From Hymenoscyphus infarciens (taxonomy: Eukaryota; Ascomycota; Leotiomycetes; Helotiales; Helotiaceae): a stretch of DNA of 23,895 nucleotides. Below are positions 1 to 9,668 of the stretch, piece after piece (the first letter of the stretch is position 1; every line of letters starts with the position of its first letter). Where the stretch lies: NCBI GenBank assembly GCA_001414345.1, contig LLCB01000544.1, positions 1 through 23,895 of the forward strand. Direction: 5' to 3'. Both the position numbers and the translations under genes were made by a program. The notes beneath the pieces are model-generated. The model had not been told where the DNA came from and did not search any database. It saw only the letters and a list, made by a program, of their open reading frames with translations.

Positions 1-306
1 TAATAAGTTCTAATAATATTAAAATAAACTTATTAGAAGTAAATTATATCCTAGATATCGCTACTACTCTAATCTTAACTAAAGCTCTTACTAAGAGTAG
101 CTTTAATATTAGTATAGATAATAAGAACATATATACTTATAATAAGCTACTAGATATAACTATAAATATAAACTAAGAATATAACACTTATTATCTTAAT
201 ATTAATATAGATTATATAAAGCTTAAAAAAACATTATATATTATAAAAATAAAAGAGCTTAATATTAACTTATTATATTAAAGATTAAATTATATTAATA
301 TTAATA
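1..306 (+). pseudogene. Copia-1 pol fragment: protease tail to pre-integrase zinc motif
   Basis: This is a degraded piece of a Ty1/copia polyprotein, which would have been cleaved into protease, integrase, reverse transcriptase and RNase H. Read from base 3, the frame gives the segment after the retropepsin domain (INLLEVNYILD near the start). At 270-300 it reaches the GAG-pre-integrase motif that is normally His-x4-His. Here both His are Tyr (codons 276-278 and 291-293) and the Trp between them is TAA. The same stretch occurs on the - strand at about 18000-18287 and, for the first 50 bases, at 20320-20372, so it belongs to the same family as copia-2. Copy A interrupts it at 306/307 and the frame resumes at 2144. 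The protease, gag and 5' LTR lie upstream of the window. Confidence 0.8.
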
Positions 307-369
307 TATATATATACTTACTTACTTTTACTTAAACCTAGTTTAAATTAGTATTAAATTAATTTTAAT

Positions 370-505
370 AGGTTTAGAATAGGTTCTAAATAGGTTTAGA
401 ATAGGTTTAGAATAGGTTTAGAATAGGTTTAGAATAGGTTCTAAATAGGTTCTAAATAGGTTTAGGATAGGTTTTAAATAGGTTTAGAATAGGTTTAGAA
501 TAGGT
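370..505 (+). repeat. Left-arm tandem array of copy A
   Basis: A run of about eleven imperfect 11-12 bp units of the form GGTTTAGAATA or GGTTCTAAATA. Less mutated copies (F, 15845-16080) show GGTTCGGAACCTCTCTGAATA, so these units are RIP products of GGTTCGGAA-type repeats. Subterminal arrays of short repeats are often transposase-binding regions in non-autonomous DNA elements; that role is not shown here. Confidence 0.75.
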
Positions 506-634
506 TCTAAACCTTTCTAAACTATAGTCTAGCTATAGCTCTAAACGTTTCAACGATTTAGAATAGGTTTTAAACCTATTTAGAGAGGTTTAGAACCTAT
601 TCTAAATTAATTAGAATTATTAAATTAATTAGAG

Positions 635-650
635 CTATAGCTAGCTATAG
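635..650. repeat. Perfect 16-bp palindrome CTATAGCTAGCTATAG
   Basis: The sequence equals its own reverse complement. It recurs exactly at 7351-7366 (copy B), 9890-9905 (D), 13890-13905 (E) and 15976-15991 (F), and with one mismatch at 10052-10067 (D) and 15814-15829 (F). It always lies in the end-A arm of type-1 elements, next to an ATTAATT stretch. It is therefore a conserved module of the arm, and D and F each carry two. Confidence 0.85.
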
Positions 651-1537
651 TTTAAAGAGGTTCTAAACCTATTTAGAAAGGTTCTAAACCTATTCTAAAC
701 CTATTCTAAGTAGTTCTAAGTAGCTTAAGCTATTCTATTATAACTAATATTAGCTTTAGTATATATAAGCTATATCTTAGTAGTATATTAATACCTAAAA
801 AGTACTTAGAAGAAAAAATAAAAAGTCTAAAAAGAGTATTTTTTTTTTTAAAAGTAATTTAAACAGCTTTTTATATATTAACTTTAATTAGTAATTATAT
901 ATTAATAATCCTTAGAATTAGAGCTATAAGTATATAAAAAATAAAAGTTATATAACTAAAGTAGGTCACCTAGTAAGGCGTAGCTTTCGTACCAGAGTCG
1001 CTCTTACTAAACATAGTACGCTACGTATAACTAGCTATATAAGGGGCTTAGCGTATACATAAGCCACCTCTACCTTCGACTTCGACTTCGACTTCAACTT
1101 CGACTTCGATACTTCAACTTCGACTTCGACTTCGATACTTTAACACTTTAATATTTTAATACTTTACTTTAATAACAATAATAATAATAATAATAATAAT
1201 AACTCTCTTTTACTATTATATTATATTTATTACTCAGTATTAGGCCGCTTATTAGCATCGTAATCTAGGTCGTCTTCGTCGCATTCGCTACCCCGGTTAA
1301 TTCCACGTTGTTAACAATAATAATAACATACCTCTTCTTTTTCGACGATTTAGGCATATTTCACGGTCGGACTTTTAGCAGAGCGAATCAGAGCCCTCGA
1401 ATTAGTCGCCTAGCGAATCAGAAGCATCGGATTTGTCATCTACGTCATCGCTGTCGCTGTCGGTACGTACTGTTTCCACCCTTACTTCCTAAACTGACGT
1501 ACGTGCCTTATAGTTTCCGACCGACCGAATAATCCAA

Positions 1538-1574
1538 CCAATCACATCGAGGCATACATACAGGGATGACGTCA
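1538..1574. promoter_or_regulatory. CCAAT box plus CRE palindrome in the core of copy A
   Basis: CCAAT at 1538-1542 and TGACGTCA at 1567-1574 lie about 25 bp apart. TGACGTCA is the consensus for bZIP factors of the ATF/CREB type, and CCAAT is bound by the HAP/NF-Y complex. The pair is kept at the same spacing in copies C, F and G. In RIP-damaged copies B, D and E it is altered (for example TAACGTTA). Whether it drives transcription is inference. Confidence 0.5.
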
Positions 1575-1742
1575 TTTGGGTCGGTGGAGCATTCGGTGGA
1601 ATAATCGGTGGACTTGGTGGAATTGGTGGAATTAGTGGAATTAGTGGAAGCAGGACTCGAGCATTCGACGAACCAGGGCATATTACGTAAGAGTAGTGTA
1701 GCCACGTAATATACACCTGGTCACGTGATTTCAAATTCAAGT

Positions 1743-1785
1743 CCTTTTTCAAGCTCTTTTTCAAGCTTTTTTTCAAGCTCTTTTA
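1743..1785 (+). repeat. TTTTTCAAGCTC 12-bp tandem repeat
   Basis: Three to four units of TTTTTCAAGCTC with small length changes, directly after the core's CACGTGATT boundary and before the right arm. The same units are seen in E (16720-16748) and, inverted, in F (14845-14862) and B (6328-6358), so this belongs to the type-1 element. Confidence 0.75.
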
Positions 1786-1809
1786 TTCTTAATTCTTTTT
1801 CAGTACTAG

Positions 1810-2040
1810 CCTAAAACTAGCTCTGACCTCGTTCTGAGCCAGTTCCGAACCAGTTCCGAACCAGTTCCGAGCCAGTTCGGAACTAAAGTCGACTCTGAAT
1901 CAGATGCGTTCAAGGTGTTACGGATGAAGAAACTAATTTGGCTCTGGTTCTGAACTGGTTCCGAGCTGGTTCTGAACTGGTTCCGAGCTGGTTCTGAACT
2001 GGTTCCGAACTGGTTCTGAACTGGTTCTGAGCCGCTCGGA
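1810..2040 (+). repeat. Right-arm array of GAACCAGTTCCGA-type units, copy A
   Basis: Imperfect units of about 12 bp built from GAACCAGTTC and its complement GAACTGGTTC, in two blocks that point in opposite directions (about 1830-1885 and 1935-2035). Because each unit is nearly palindromic, the arm could fold back on itself. Less damaged homologues are in F (14570-14830); RIP-converted versions are in D (11150-11470) and E (16770-16980). Confidence 0.7.
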
Positions 2041-2143
2041 ACATAATCCGATCCTAGGTCAACCTTGATTCGAATCAGACCCGAATCGGAGCCGAATCGG
2101 ATTCGAACCGGAGTTGAGTAAATAGCGGTTCGGCAGTACAGTA

Positions 2144-3246
2144 TTATTAAAAACTATATTACTTACTAAAGAATATACTATTAATTCTAATAGTAAGAAA
2201 GAACTAAACGTTTATAAAAATTATTATAAAGGAAAGATAACGAAGAATATAAGTTATATCTCTTTAAGTAATTATAACTTTAAGTTTTTAGAATATTTTA
2301 ATATAGACATTCTAGGACTACTTAGAATTAAAAGACTTTTAGGCGAAACATACACTCTTATATATATATATTATAAAACTAGAGCTGTATTTATATATAC
2401 TATAAAGTATAAATCAAAAGCCTTTAATAAGTTAGTTAAAACAAATAACTTATTAAAAAATCAATTTAATAAAAGTATTAAAGGTTTATACTTAGATAAC
2501 GCTAAGGACTTTAAGTCTAATAAGTAGGTAGGATACCTATATTAAAGACTAAGGTATTATATATAACTATACTAGTCTATATAGTCCTAAGTAAAACGGT
2601 ATTATAGAAAGACTTAATTAATATTTAATAGAATATATAATTACTATATATTTAGAAAAATCTATACTACTTTATCTCTAGCCTTATATAGCTTATTCTA
2701 TTATATATATAAAGAATTAAGTATATAATAGCGTTATAAAATCTATACTATATAAGGACATATTTAACATAAGTCTAGATATATTATATATAAGTACTCT
2801 TAAATCTCTTTATTATACTTTAATATTAAAAGAAATAAGAACTAAAAACGCTAAAAGAAAACTAGCTAATAAGTTATATAAAGGAATATTAGTAGACTAG
2901 GAGTCTTCTAATAACTTCCTTATATATATACTAGAACTTAGGAAAGTTATTAATATAAGAGATATTATAATAAAAGAAGATCTTATATATAAAGACGAAT
3001 TTATTATAAAAGAAAACTATTCTATACTCTTAGAAGAAGAGTCTATAGATTAGGATTATTTATAAGAAATAACTAGTTATATAAATACACGTCTAGAGGG
3101 CGATAGTTCTACTCTTATAAAACATGAGAAGTTAAGTAATAATAACGACAACGACCTAAACGACAAAACATATATAGATAACGTCGACGAATTAGAATAA
3201 GACGAATTAGAACAAGATAATATTATAGAGTTAGACTCTAATATAA
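2144..3246 (+). pseudogene. Copia-1 pol: integrase region, broken
   Basis: The frame continues from base 306 after removal of copy A. It shows the second half of the integrase zinc motif with both Cys replaced by Tyr (2213-2215, 2222-2224), then the catalytic core. The DDE residues are visible as Asp in FNIDILG (2306-2308), Asp in LYLDNAKDF (2495-2497) and Glu in NGIIERLN (2607-2609). Many Gln and Trp codons are TAA or TAG, for instance where the usual Gln precedes NGIIERLN. A 4-bp duplication near 2527-2534, absent from copia-2, also shifts the frame. The acidic linker toward reverse transcriptase (Asp/Glu/Asn-rich, 3080-3240) follows, and the solo LTR then cuts the frame. It has no coding capacity now. 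Confidence 0.85.
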
Positions 3247-3251
3247 ATCTT

Positions 3252-3732
3252 TCTTAGAATAGTCACAGTTTACAAAGCAAAGCAATAGTGAATTACGTAA
3301 GAAGTGAAAGGTGAAAAAGAATTGATTAACTTGAATGAAAAAACTAAGAAGCTATCTACTCTATATATATATATAGGCTATAGCCAGCCTTCTAGTCTAA
3401 TACTAGTATAGTTCTAAGTCTGAAACTACGAATATAACTAATCCGTCGGATAGTAATAATCTATATACTCGGATAGTATTTAGTCCGTCGGATAGTGCTT
3501 AGTCCGTCGGATAGTGTTAATCCGTCGGATAGTGTTAATCCGTATACTCGGATAGTATTTAGTCCGTCGGATAGTATTTAGTCTATCGGATAGTATTTAG
3601 TCCGTCGGATACTAGTGATCTATATCGGGTACCGTCTGTCCGGGCTACGCATCGTCGATCTAGGGTTATCAGGGATATTATGCTATACTAGTATAATTAA
3701 GTACTAGTATAAGTGCTTATTATATGCTAATA
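3252..3732 (-). mobile_element. Solo LTR of the copia family, inverted, in copia-1 pol
   Basis: This 481-bp LTR has the same sequence as the 3' LTR at 5586-6028 but lies in the opposite orientation, with ends TCTTAG and CTAATA. It is flanked by the 5-bp direct repeat ATCTT (3247-3251 and 3733-3737). The matching place in copia-2 (near 13501-13520, - strand) reads straight through with no LTR, which confirms an insertion. No internal region is present, so it is a recombination remnant. It contains an array of 18-bp AGTCCGTCGGATAGTATT-like units (3440-3610). It keeps many CpG-rich GTCGGATAG units that the other LTRs have lost to RIP, so it is the best preserved LTR of this family here. Confidence 0.88.
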
Positions 3733-3737
3733 ATCTT

Positions 3738-5516
3738 AGACTAAGAGGTAGACGCGTTAATCTTATAGAAAGGGATATAGATGTATTAGAAATCGACGAG
3801 CTTTAAGCACTAATAGCTATATATTACTATATATTACTTACTTATTTAAACTCTAAAATAGAGAGTAATAGTACTAAAAAGGTTATTATTAATAAAATAC
3901 TTAACACTACTATTCTAGAGCTAAAAAGCTATAAAGAAGCTATAAGCGATATTAATCCTTATAAAGACTACTAGATTAGATCTATATAAAAGGAATTAAA
4001 TACTCTTATAAGTAATAAAACTTAGAATGTTATTACTAGTAGTAACGTTAGCAAAGACGCTAAGCTTATTAAAATAAGATAGGTTTATAAATTAAAAGAA
4101 TCTAATAGTATAATAGAATTTAAATCGCGATTTATAGCTAAAGGTTTTAAACAGTTATATAAAAGAGACTATATAGACTATTTTATAGAAGTTATTAAGT
4201 AAATGAGTTAGAAAGTCTTATTCGCCCTAGTACTATTATATAACTTTATAATATAGAAAATTAACATAGTTTTAGCTTTTATATAAGAGGATATAGATAT
4301 AGAAAGACTAAATATCACCTCTCTAGAAGGAATAAACAAATATCTACATATCTCTAGGTTACGTAATAACACGTTAAAAAACACGAAAAACCCTTTTAAC
4401 TAAATTATATATTTAGAACTCCTAAAAGCCCTCTATAGATTAAATAATCAGCTAGACTCTAGTTTACTATACTAGTTACTATACTTTTAGAACTAAGCTT
4501 TAAAGCACTAAGTACTAATTTATATATATATATAAATCGTTATACTAGTATATATATATATATATATATAGACGACTTAGCAATAATTAGACCTATAGAA
4601 GAACTTATTAAAAGTCTTATTAATAAACTTAAAAAATACTTTAATATTAAAGACTTAGGTCCTATTAAAGACTACTTAGGCGTAGATATTATCAAGGAAA
4701 ATAAATAGTTAAAACTAAGCTAAGAAAAATATATATCTAAAGTATTAGATAAGTATAATCTTCTTAATTATAATCCTATTTATAGACTAATAGATTCTAA
4801 GATTAAATTAATACTAAATCAATTTTAAGCTAGTTTAGAAGATACTACACTATTTCAAGTAATAATTAGCTATCTACTATATATCTTTATATATACTAGG
4901 CTAGATATTACCTATGCTACTATTATACTATTAAGATATGTATTAAACTCTTCTAAAGAACACTTTATAATAGCTAAGTATATATTAAGATATCTAAAAA
5001 CAACTATTTACTATTATATTATATATATAATAAAAGACATATCTAGCTATTTTATAAGCGGCTTTTATAACTCCGATTACGCTAGTAATATTAATAGTAT
5101 TAAATTAACTATTAGATATATTTTTTACTTAGCTAGAGAGCTAATTATATAGCGTTCTAAGCTATAAAGCATTATAGCTTAATCTATAACTAAAGCTAAA
5201 TATATAGCTATAAATGTAGCCTTAAAAGAACTAGGTTTTTATAAATAAAAGAAATTCAAGTTACTTAGTATATACTAATAATAAAGGAGCTCTATAATTA
5301 GGTTATAACCTTATATATTATAAAAGAATAAAGTATATAGCTATCAAATACTACTATATAAGAGATTTATTAGTTAAAAGAACTATAGATCTAATATATA
5401 TAAAATTAATAGATTAAAAAGTAAATAGCTTTACTAAAACACTTAATAAAACAAAATTCTAATACTTAGTAATTCCTTATATAATTAGGAATAATAAGTT
5501 ATATAATAACGCGTGA
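3738..5516 (+). pseudogene. Copia-1 pol: reverse transcriptase and RNase H, broken
   Basis: The frame resumes after the solo LTR. The RT start reads NPYKDY-stop-IRSI-stop-KEL at 3954-4000, where copia elements have Trp and Gln. The catalytic box is YIDD (4565-4576), close to the family's YVDD. Further on are the LDITYAT and RNase H segments. The usual STTEAEY motif is SITKAKY (5183-5203), so the acidic catalytic residue is Lys, as expected from G-to-A change. The frame ends at TGA 5514-5516. Numerous TAA/TAG codons and small shifts make it non-functional. Confidence 0.88.
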
Positions 5517-5574
5517 AAACTAAAGATTAATACTCTTAACTAACGCGTCAAAATAACTTAAATAGAAGTACTTA

Positions 5575-5585
5575 TTAAAAGGGCG
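5575..5585 (+). other. Polypurine tract of copia-1
   Basis: TTAAAAGGGCG lies directly before the 3' LTR start TATTAG. Plus-strand DNA synthesis would start here. Copia-2 has the damaged counterpart at 11648-11658 (- strand), with G-to-A changes. Confidence 0.65.
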
Positions 5586-6028
5586 TATTAGTATATAATA
5601 AGCACTTATACTAGTACTTAATCATACTAGTATAGTATAATATCTCTAATATCCCTAGATTAATAATACATAGCCTGGATAAACAGTACCTAATATAGAT
5701 TACTAGTATCTAATAGACTAAATACTATCTGATAGACTAAATACTATCTAACTGAATACTATCTAATAGACTAAATACTATCTAAGTGTATAGATTAACA
5801 CTATCCAATAGACTAAATACTATCTAACGAACTAAACACTATCTAAGTATACGAATCAACACTATCTAACAGATTAGTTATATCTGTAGTTTTAGACTTA
5901 GAACTATACTTATATATATATATAGAGTAGATAGCTTCTTAGTTTTTCATTTAAGTTAATTAATTCTTTTTCACCTTTCACTTCTTACGTAATCCATTGT
6001 TGCTTTGTGAACTGTGACTAATCTAAGA
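5586..6028 (+). mobile_element. 3' LTR of copia-1
   Basis: A 443-bp LTR running from TATTAG (probably TGTTAG before RIP) to CTAAGA. It holds the GGATAG-type minisatellite (5695-5880, mostly converted to ACTAAATACTATCT) and a TATATATATATAGAG promoter-like stretch at 5912-5926. The well-kept homologue is the inverted solo LTR at 3252-3732; comparing the two shows almost only C-to-T and G-to-A differences. The next bases belong to the middle of copy B's arm, so copia-1 was inserted into copy B. Confidence 0.85.
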
Positions 6029-7510
6029 TTCAGAACCGATTTAGAACCGATTTAGAACCGGTTTAGAACTAGCTCAGAACTAGTTCAGAACTAGTTCAGA
6101 GAGGTTCCACTAGTTCAGAGCCGGTTTAGAACCGATTTAGATCTAGGTCTAAAAGAGAGCTAAATTAGTTTCTTAATCTATAATACCTTAAATAAAGTAG
6201 CTAATCTAAAGTCGACTTTATATTAATAGTTCTAAACTAGTTTAGAACTGGTTTAGAACTAGGTTAGAACTAGTTTAGAGCTAGATCAGAGCTAGTTTTA
6301 AGCTAGTATTAAAAAAGACTTAAGAATAAAAGAGCTAGAAAAAGAGCTAGAAAAAGGACTTGAATTTAAAATCACGTGACTAGGTGTATATTACGTGGCT
6401 ATACTACTCTTATATAACATGCTCTAGTTCGTCGAATGCTCGAGTCCTACTTCTACTAATTCCACCGATTATTCTACTAAATGTTCTACCGACCTAAATA
6501 ACGTCATCCTTATATATATACTTCGATATAATTAGTTGGATTATTTAGTCGGTTAGTTGGTCGGTTAGTCGGAAACTATAAGGCACGTATACTAGTTTAG
6601 GAAGTAAGAGTATAAATAGTATATACCGATAGCGACAGCGATGACGTAGATAACAAATCCGATGCTTCTAATTTGCTAGGCGACTAATTCGAGGGCTCTG
6701 ATTCGCTCTACTGAAAGTCCGACCGTGAGATATGTCTATATCGTTGAAAAACGAGGGGTATGTTATTGTTATTCAACGACGTAGAATTAACGAGGGTAGC
6801 GAATGCGACGAAGACGACGTGGATTACGATGCCGATAAGCGGCCCGATGCCGAGTAACGAATGCGATGCGATGGCGAGAGATAGTTATCGTCGTCGTCGT
6901 TATCGTCGTCGTCGTTATCGTCGTCGTCGTTATCGTCGTCGTCGTCGTCGAAGTGAAGTGTCGATATCGAAGTGTCGAAGTCGAAGTCGAAGGTGGGGAT
7001 GGCCCGTGGGCTAGGTCTTGGCGTCGGCAAGAGCGACCCTGGTACGAAAGCCACGCCCCACCATGTGACCCACTTTAGTCACGTGACTTTAATTTTTCAT
7101 ACACTAGTAGCCCTAATTATAAGGATTATTAATATATAATTACTAATCAAAGTTAATATATCAAAAGTCTCTTAAATCGACTTTGAAAAAAAAAACACTC
7201 TTTCTAGACTTTTTATTTTTTCTTCTAAGTACTTTTTAAGTGTTATTATACTACTAAGATATAGCTAGTATATACTAAAGCTAGTATTAGTTATAATAGA
7301 ATAGTATAAGCTACCTAGAACTACTCGGAACTACTCCGAGCCTCTCTAAACTATAGCTAGCTATAGCTCTAATTAATTCAACGATTTAGAATAGGTTTAG
7401 AATCTCTCTAAATAAGATCGGATACTATGTCGACTCTTACTTAAGCTATTGAAATCGATTTAATACTCATTTGAACTAGTTTTAAGTAAACGCGAGTAAG
7501 CATATACGTA
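6029..7510 (-). mobile_element. Copy B: type-1 element, cut by copia-1
   Basis: Reversed relative to copy A. It starts inside the GAACC-rich arm and lacks about 120 bp of the B end, which copy F still has; the missing end should lie beyond the 5' LTR of copia-1, outside the window. The core is 6371-7235 and the A end (CGTATATGC inverted) finishes with TA at 7509-7510. Damage is patchy: 6029 to about 6690 is RIP-mutated, about 6690-7090 is clean and GC-rich, and 7090-7510 is mutated again. GTCACGTGAC is intact at 7078-7087. Confidence 0.78.
6885..6950 (+). repeat. TTATCGTCGTCGTCG 15-bp tandem repeat
   Basis: Four units of TTATCGTCGTCGTCG, the last with extra CGT steps. The same place in the other copies holds CGT or GAC runs of different lengths (A 1170-1202, C 8567-8600, D 10550-10580, F 15379-15412, G 19259-19290). 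Three open frames cross it on both strands and code only for low-complexity Arg, Val or Asp runs; they are not genes. Confidence 0.85.
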
Positions 7511-7635
7511 CCTATATATATTATCTTTATCTAGTATTATATATAGCAGTTACTCTCTAGTAGTAATAGTACTATTATAGCTAGCTTTAAGAATATTATA
7601 TAAGAGATTAGTAGAAGCTTTCTATTAAGGTAAGC
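7511..7635 (+). other. Older host remnant between copies B and C (left part)
   Basis: This short segment is left over between insertions. If copy C is removed it joins 9282-9351. Across the join the + strand can be read with only TAA/TAG interruptions (…SRSFLLR-stop-ATSKKLIVIKLKAKLYKEENEYII). That looks like a mutated coding fragment, but I do not recognise the protein. Too short for a firm call. Confidence 0.35.
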
Positions 7636-8192
7636 TACTTTACTACCAACTAGCGAGGGTTTTAAGACGGGGTTAAATCCGGTTCAACCTCGACTTAAGG
7701 TAATTTAGACCGATTCCAGAAGCGTGTTCAAGCTAGTTTATAAACTAGATTAAAGCAGTTTAAAATGATTTAAGAACTAGGTTAAACATACTTTAAAACC
7801 GACTTAAGATAATTTATAGCAGTAAAACCCGACTCGTTTCAGTAAGTCGAACTCGTTTTAGCGAGTCGAACCGGGTTATAAACCAGGTTAAGTGAGTTAA
7901 GTCAGTGTCGGACACTAGTTTAACTTAATTCTAGACCCGCCTTAAACTAGTAACTTAGTATTAGAGTAGTCTTAAATTAGTACTAAAAACTATTTATCAC
8001 TAGCGAATACATATCAAAAAAGACTAAAATCACATAATTAGACATATATTACGTAGCTATACTACTCTTATACAACGTGCCCTAGTTCGTCGAATGCCTA
8101 AGTCCGAGTCCTGCTTCTACCAATTCCACTAATTCCACCGATTCCACCGATTATTCCACCGAATGTTCCACCGAATGTTCCACCGACCCAAA

Positions 8193-8229
8193 TGACGTCA
8201 TCCCTGTATGTATGCCTCGATGTGATTGG
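8193..8229. promoter_or_regulatory. CRE palindrome plus CCAAT box in copy C
   Basis: TGACGTCA at 8193-8200 and ATTGG (inverted CCAAT) at 8225-8229, with the same spacing as in copy A but reversed. It lies within the one RIP-free part of copy C. Confidence 0.5.
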
Positions 8230-8234
8230 TTCGA

Positions 8235-8297
8235 TCGGTCGGTCGGTCAGTCGGTCGGTCGTCAGTCGGTCGGTCGGTCAGTCGGTCGGTCGGTCGG
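8235..8297 (+). repeat. GGTC tetranucleotide run in copy C
   Basis: About fifteen GGTC/GGTCA units, longer than in the sister copies (four units in F at 15060-15075, two in A and G). It adjoins the CCAAT box. Slippage is the likely cause of the length differences. Confidence 0.85.
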
Positions 8298-9281
8298 AAA
8301 CTATAAAGCACGTACGTTAGTTCAGGAAGTAAGAGTGGAAACAGTACGTACCGACAGCGATAGCGATGACGTAGATGACAAATCCGATGCTTCTGATTCG
8401 CTCTGCTGAAAGTCCGACCGTGAAATGTGCCTATACTAGCCGATGTTATTCGACGACGTAGAATTGACCGAGGTAGCGAATGCAACGAATATAACCTAGA
8501 TTATAATACCGATAAGCAGCCCGATACCGAGTAAGGAATATAATACAATAGCAATATTAATAGATAGTTATCGTCGTTATCGTCGTCGTCGTCGTCGAAG
8601 TAAAGTGTTAAAGTCGAAGATATCAAAGTCGAAGTCGTCAAAGTCGAAGGTGAGAGTAGCCTATACACTAGGTCTTAGCGGTTACGTAGCTAGTTATACG
8701 TAGCACACCGTGTTCGGTAAGAGCGACCCTAGCACGAAAGCCACACCCTACTATATAACCTACTTTAGTCACGTAACTTACTAAATTTATATACTTATAG
8801 CCCTAATTCTAAGAATTATTAATATATAATTACTAATTAAAGTTAATATATAAAAAGCCGCTTAAATCGCCTTTAAAAAAAAACACTCTCTCTAGACTTT
8901 TTTTTTTCTTCTAAGTACTTTATTTTTAACATATTTTTTAAACTAAGTTAAGAGCTAGATTATAAGTTAGTTTCTAATTTTAAATCGTTTTATAAATCAG
9001 CTTAAATTACCTTAAATCGTTTTATAAATCGGTTTCTTACTTTAAATCGTTTTATAAATTAGCTTAAATTCCCTTAAATCGTTTTATAATTCCCTTAAAT
9101 CGTTTTATAAATCGGTTTCTTACCTTAAATCGTTTTATAAATCAGCTTAAATTACTTTAAATCGTTTTATAAAACGTATTAAAGCTACTTTAAGAAATAA
9201 CTCATATCTTAAACCAGTATTAAACCAGTATTAAGTCTAAGTTAATACTAGCTCAAAACCCTAGTAGGAAGCATATAAGTA

Positions 9282-9351
9282 CTAGTAAGAAACTTATCGT
9301 TATAAAACTTAAAGCTAAGCTATATAAAGAAGAGAACGAGTATATAATAAT
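9282..9351 (+). other. Older host remnant (right part), next to copia-2
   Basis: Continuation of 7511-7635 after copy C; it ends in ATAAT directly before the copia-2 LTR. It contains a Lys-rich readable stretch (KLKAKLYKEENEYII). Unrecognised; probably a fragment of an older element. Confidence 0.35.
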
Positions 9352-9668
9352 TCTTAGTTTAGTCATAGTTTATAAAGCTATAGTAAATCACGTAAGAAGT
9401 AAAAGGTGAAAAAGAATTAATTAACTTGAATAAAAACTAAGAAGCTATCTAGTCTATATATATATATAGGCTATATCTAGCCTTCTAGTCTAATACTAGT
9501 ATAGCTCTAAGTCTGAAACTACGCTCTAAGTCTAAAACTACGAATATAACTAATCCGTCGGATAGTGTTAATCTAAATTAGATATTATTTAGTCCGTTAG
9601 ATACTAGTACTCTATATTAGATACCGTTTATCTAGGCTAGACATCGTCGATCTAGAGATATTATACTA
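9352..9668 (-). mobile_element. 3' LTR of copia-2, outer part
   Basis: Starts with TCTTAG (LTR 3' end, inverted) and matches the solo LTR 3252-3732. The GTCGGATAG array is reduced to about two units (9550-9610). Copy D is inserted in it at a TA; the LTR continues at 11601. Confidence 0.82.

Larger units (their letters stand above)
307..2143 (+). mobile_element. Copy A: type-1 non-autonomous TA-target element
   Basis: This element has no transposase and sits inside copia-1 pol. The uninterrupted sequence in copia-2 (near 18015-18050, - strand) has CGTA at the insertion point. Here TATA lies on the left and GTA on the right, which fits a duplicated TA (307-308 and 2142-2143). The left end corresponds to CGTATATGCCCACTCGC in better copies; the right end reads, inverted, CTGTACTGCCGAACCGC. 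The order is: left arm of GGTTTAGAATA-like repeats (about 370-500), palindrome (635-650), shared core (800-1730), TTTTTCAAGCTC repeats, and right arm of GGTTCTGAACT-like repeats (1810-2040). Bases 307 to about 1240 are heavily RIP-mutated; from about 1260 to 2143 the sequence is nearly clean. It was probably mobilised in trans by a Tc1/mariner or pogo transposase; that assignment is inference from the TA target and the ends. Confidence 0.75.
7636..9281 (-). mobile_element. Copy C: type-2 non-autonomous TA-target element
   Basis: It shares the core (8029-8921, reversed) with the type-1 copies but has different arms. The ends are CTTTACTACC and, inverted, CTTATATGCT (CTTACATGCC in copy G), each bordered by TA, followed inside by AGCGAGGGTTTTGAG at the left and CTAGGGTTTTGAG inverted at the right. 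The left arm (7650-7980) has AGTTTAAA/GACTTAAG-type units; the right arm (8940-9230) has repeats of TTTTATAAATCGGTTT and similar. Copy G is the same type in opposite orientation and better preserved. Only about 8080-8450 is free of RIP damage. CRE and CCAAT are intact here. Confidence 0.75.

Noticed and set aside
1020..1075. A tRNA- or SINE-like RNA polymerase III promoter in the core
   Set aside because: I could not find matching A and B boxes at the right distance in the best copy (19085-19185).
3440..3610. A CRISPR-like array, because of the regular 18-bp repeats
   Set aside because: Units are directly adjacent without unique spacers, lie within a retrotransposon LTR, and the organism is a fungus.
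3252..6028. A possible DNA transposon with terminal inverted repeats of about 450 bp, because 3252-3732 and 5586-6028 are inverted copies
   Set aside because: The left copy has its own ATCTT duplication and an empty site in copia-2, and the right copy follows a polypurine tract and the pol end. They are a solo LTR and a 3' LTR.
6760..7078. Three overlapping open frames in copy B, on both strands, with poly-Arg, poly-Val and poly-Asp stretches
   Set aside because: They are translations of the CGT trinucleotide run in different frames; a simple-repeat artefact.
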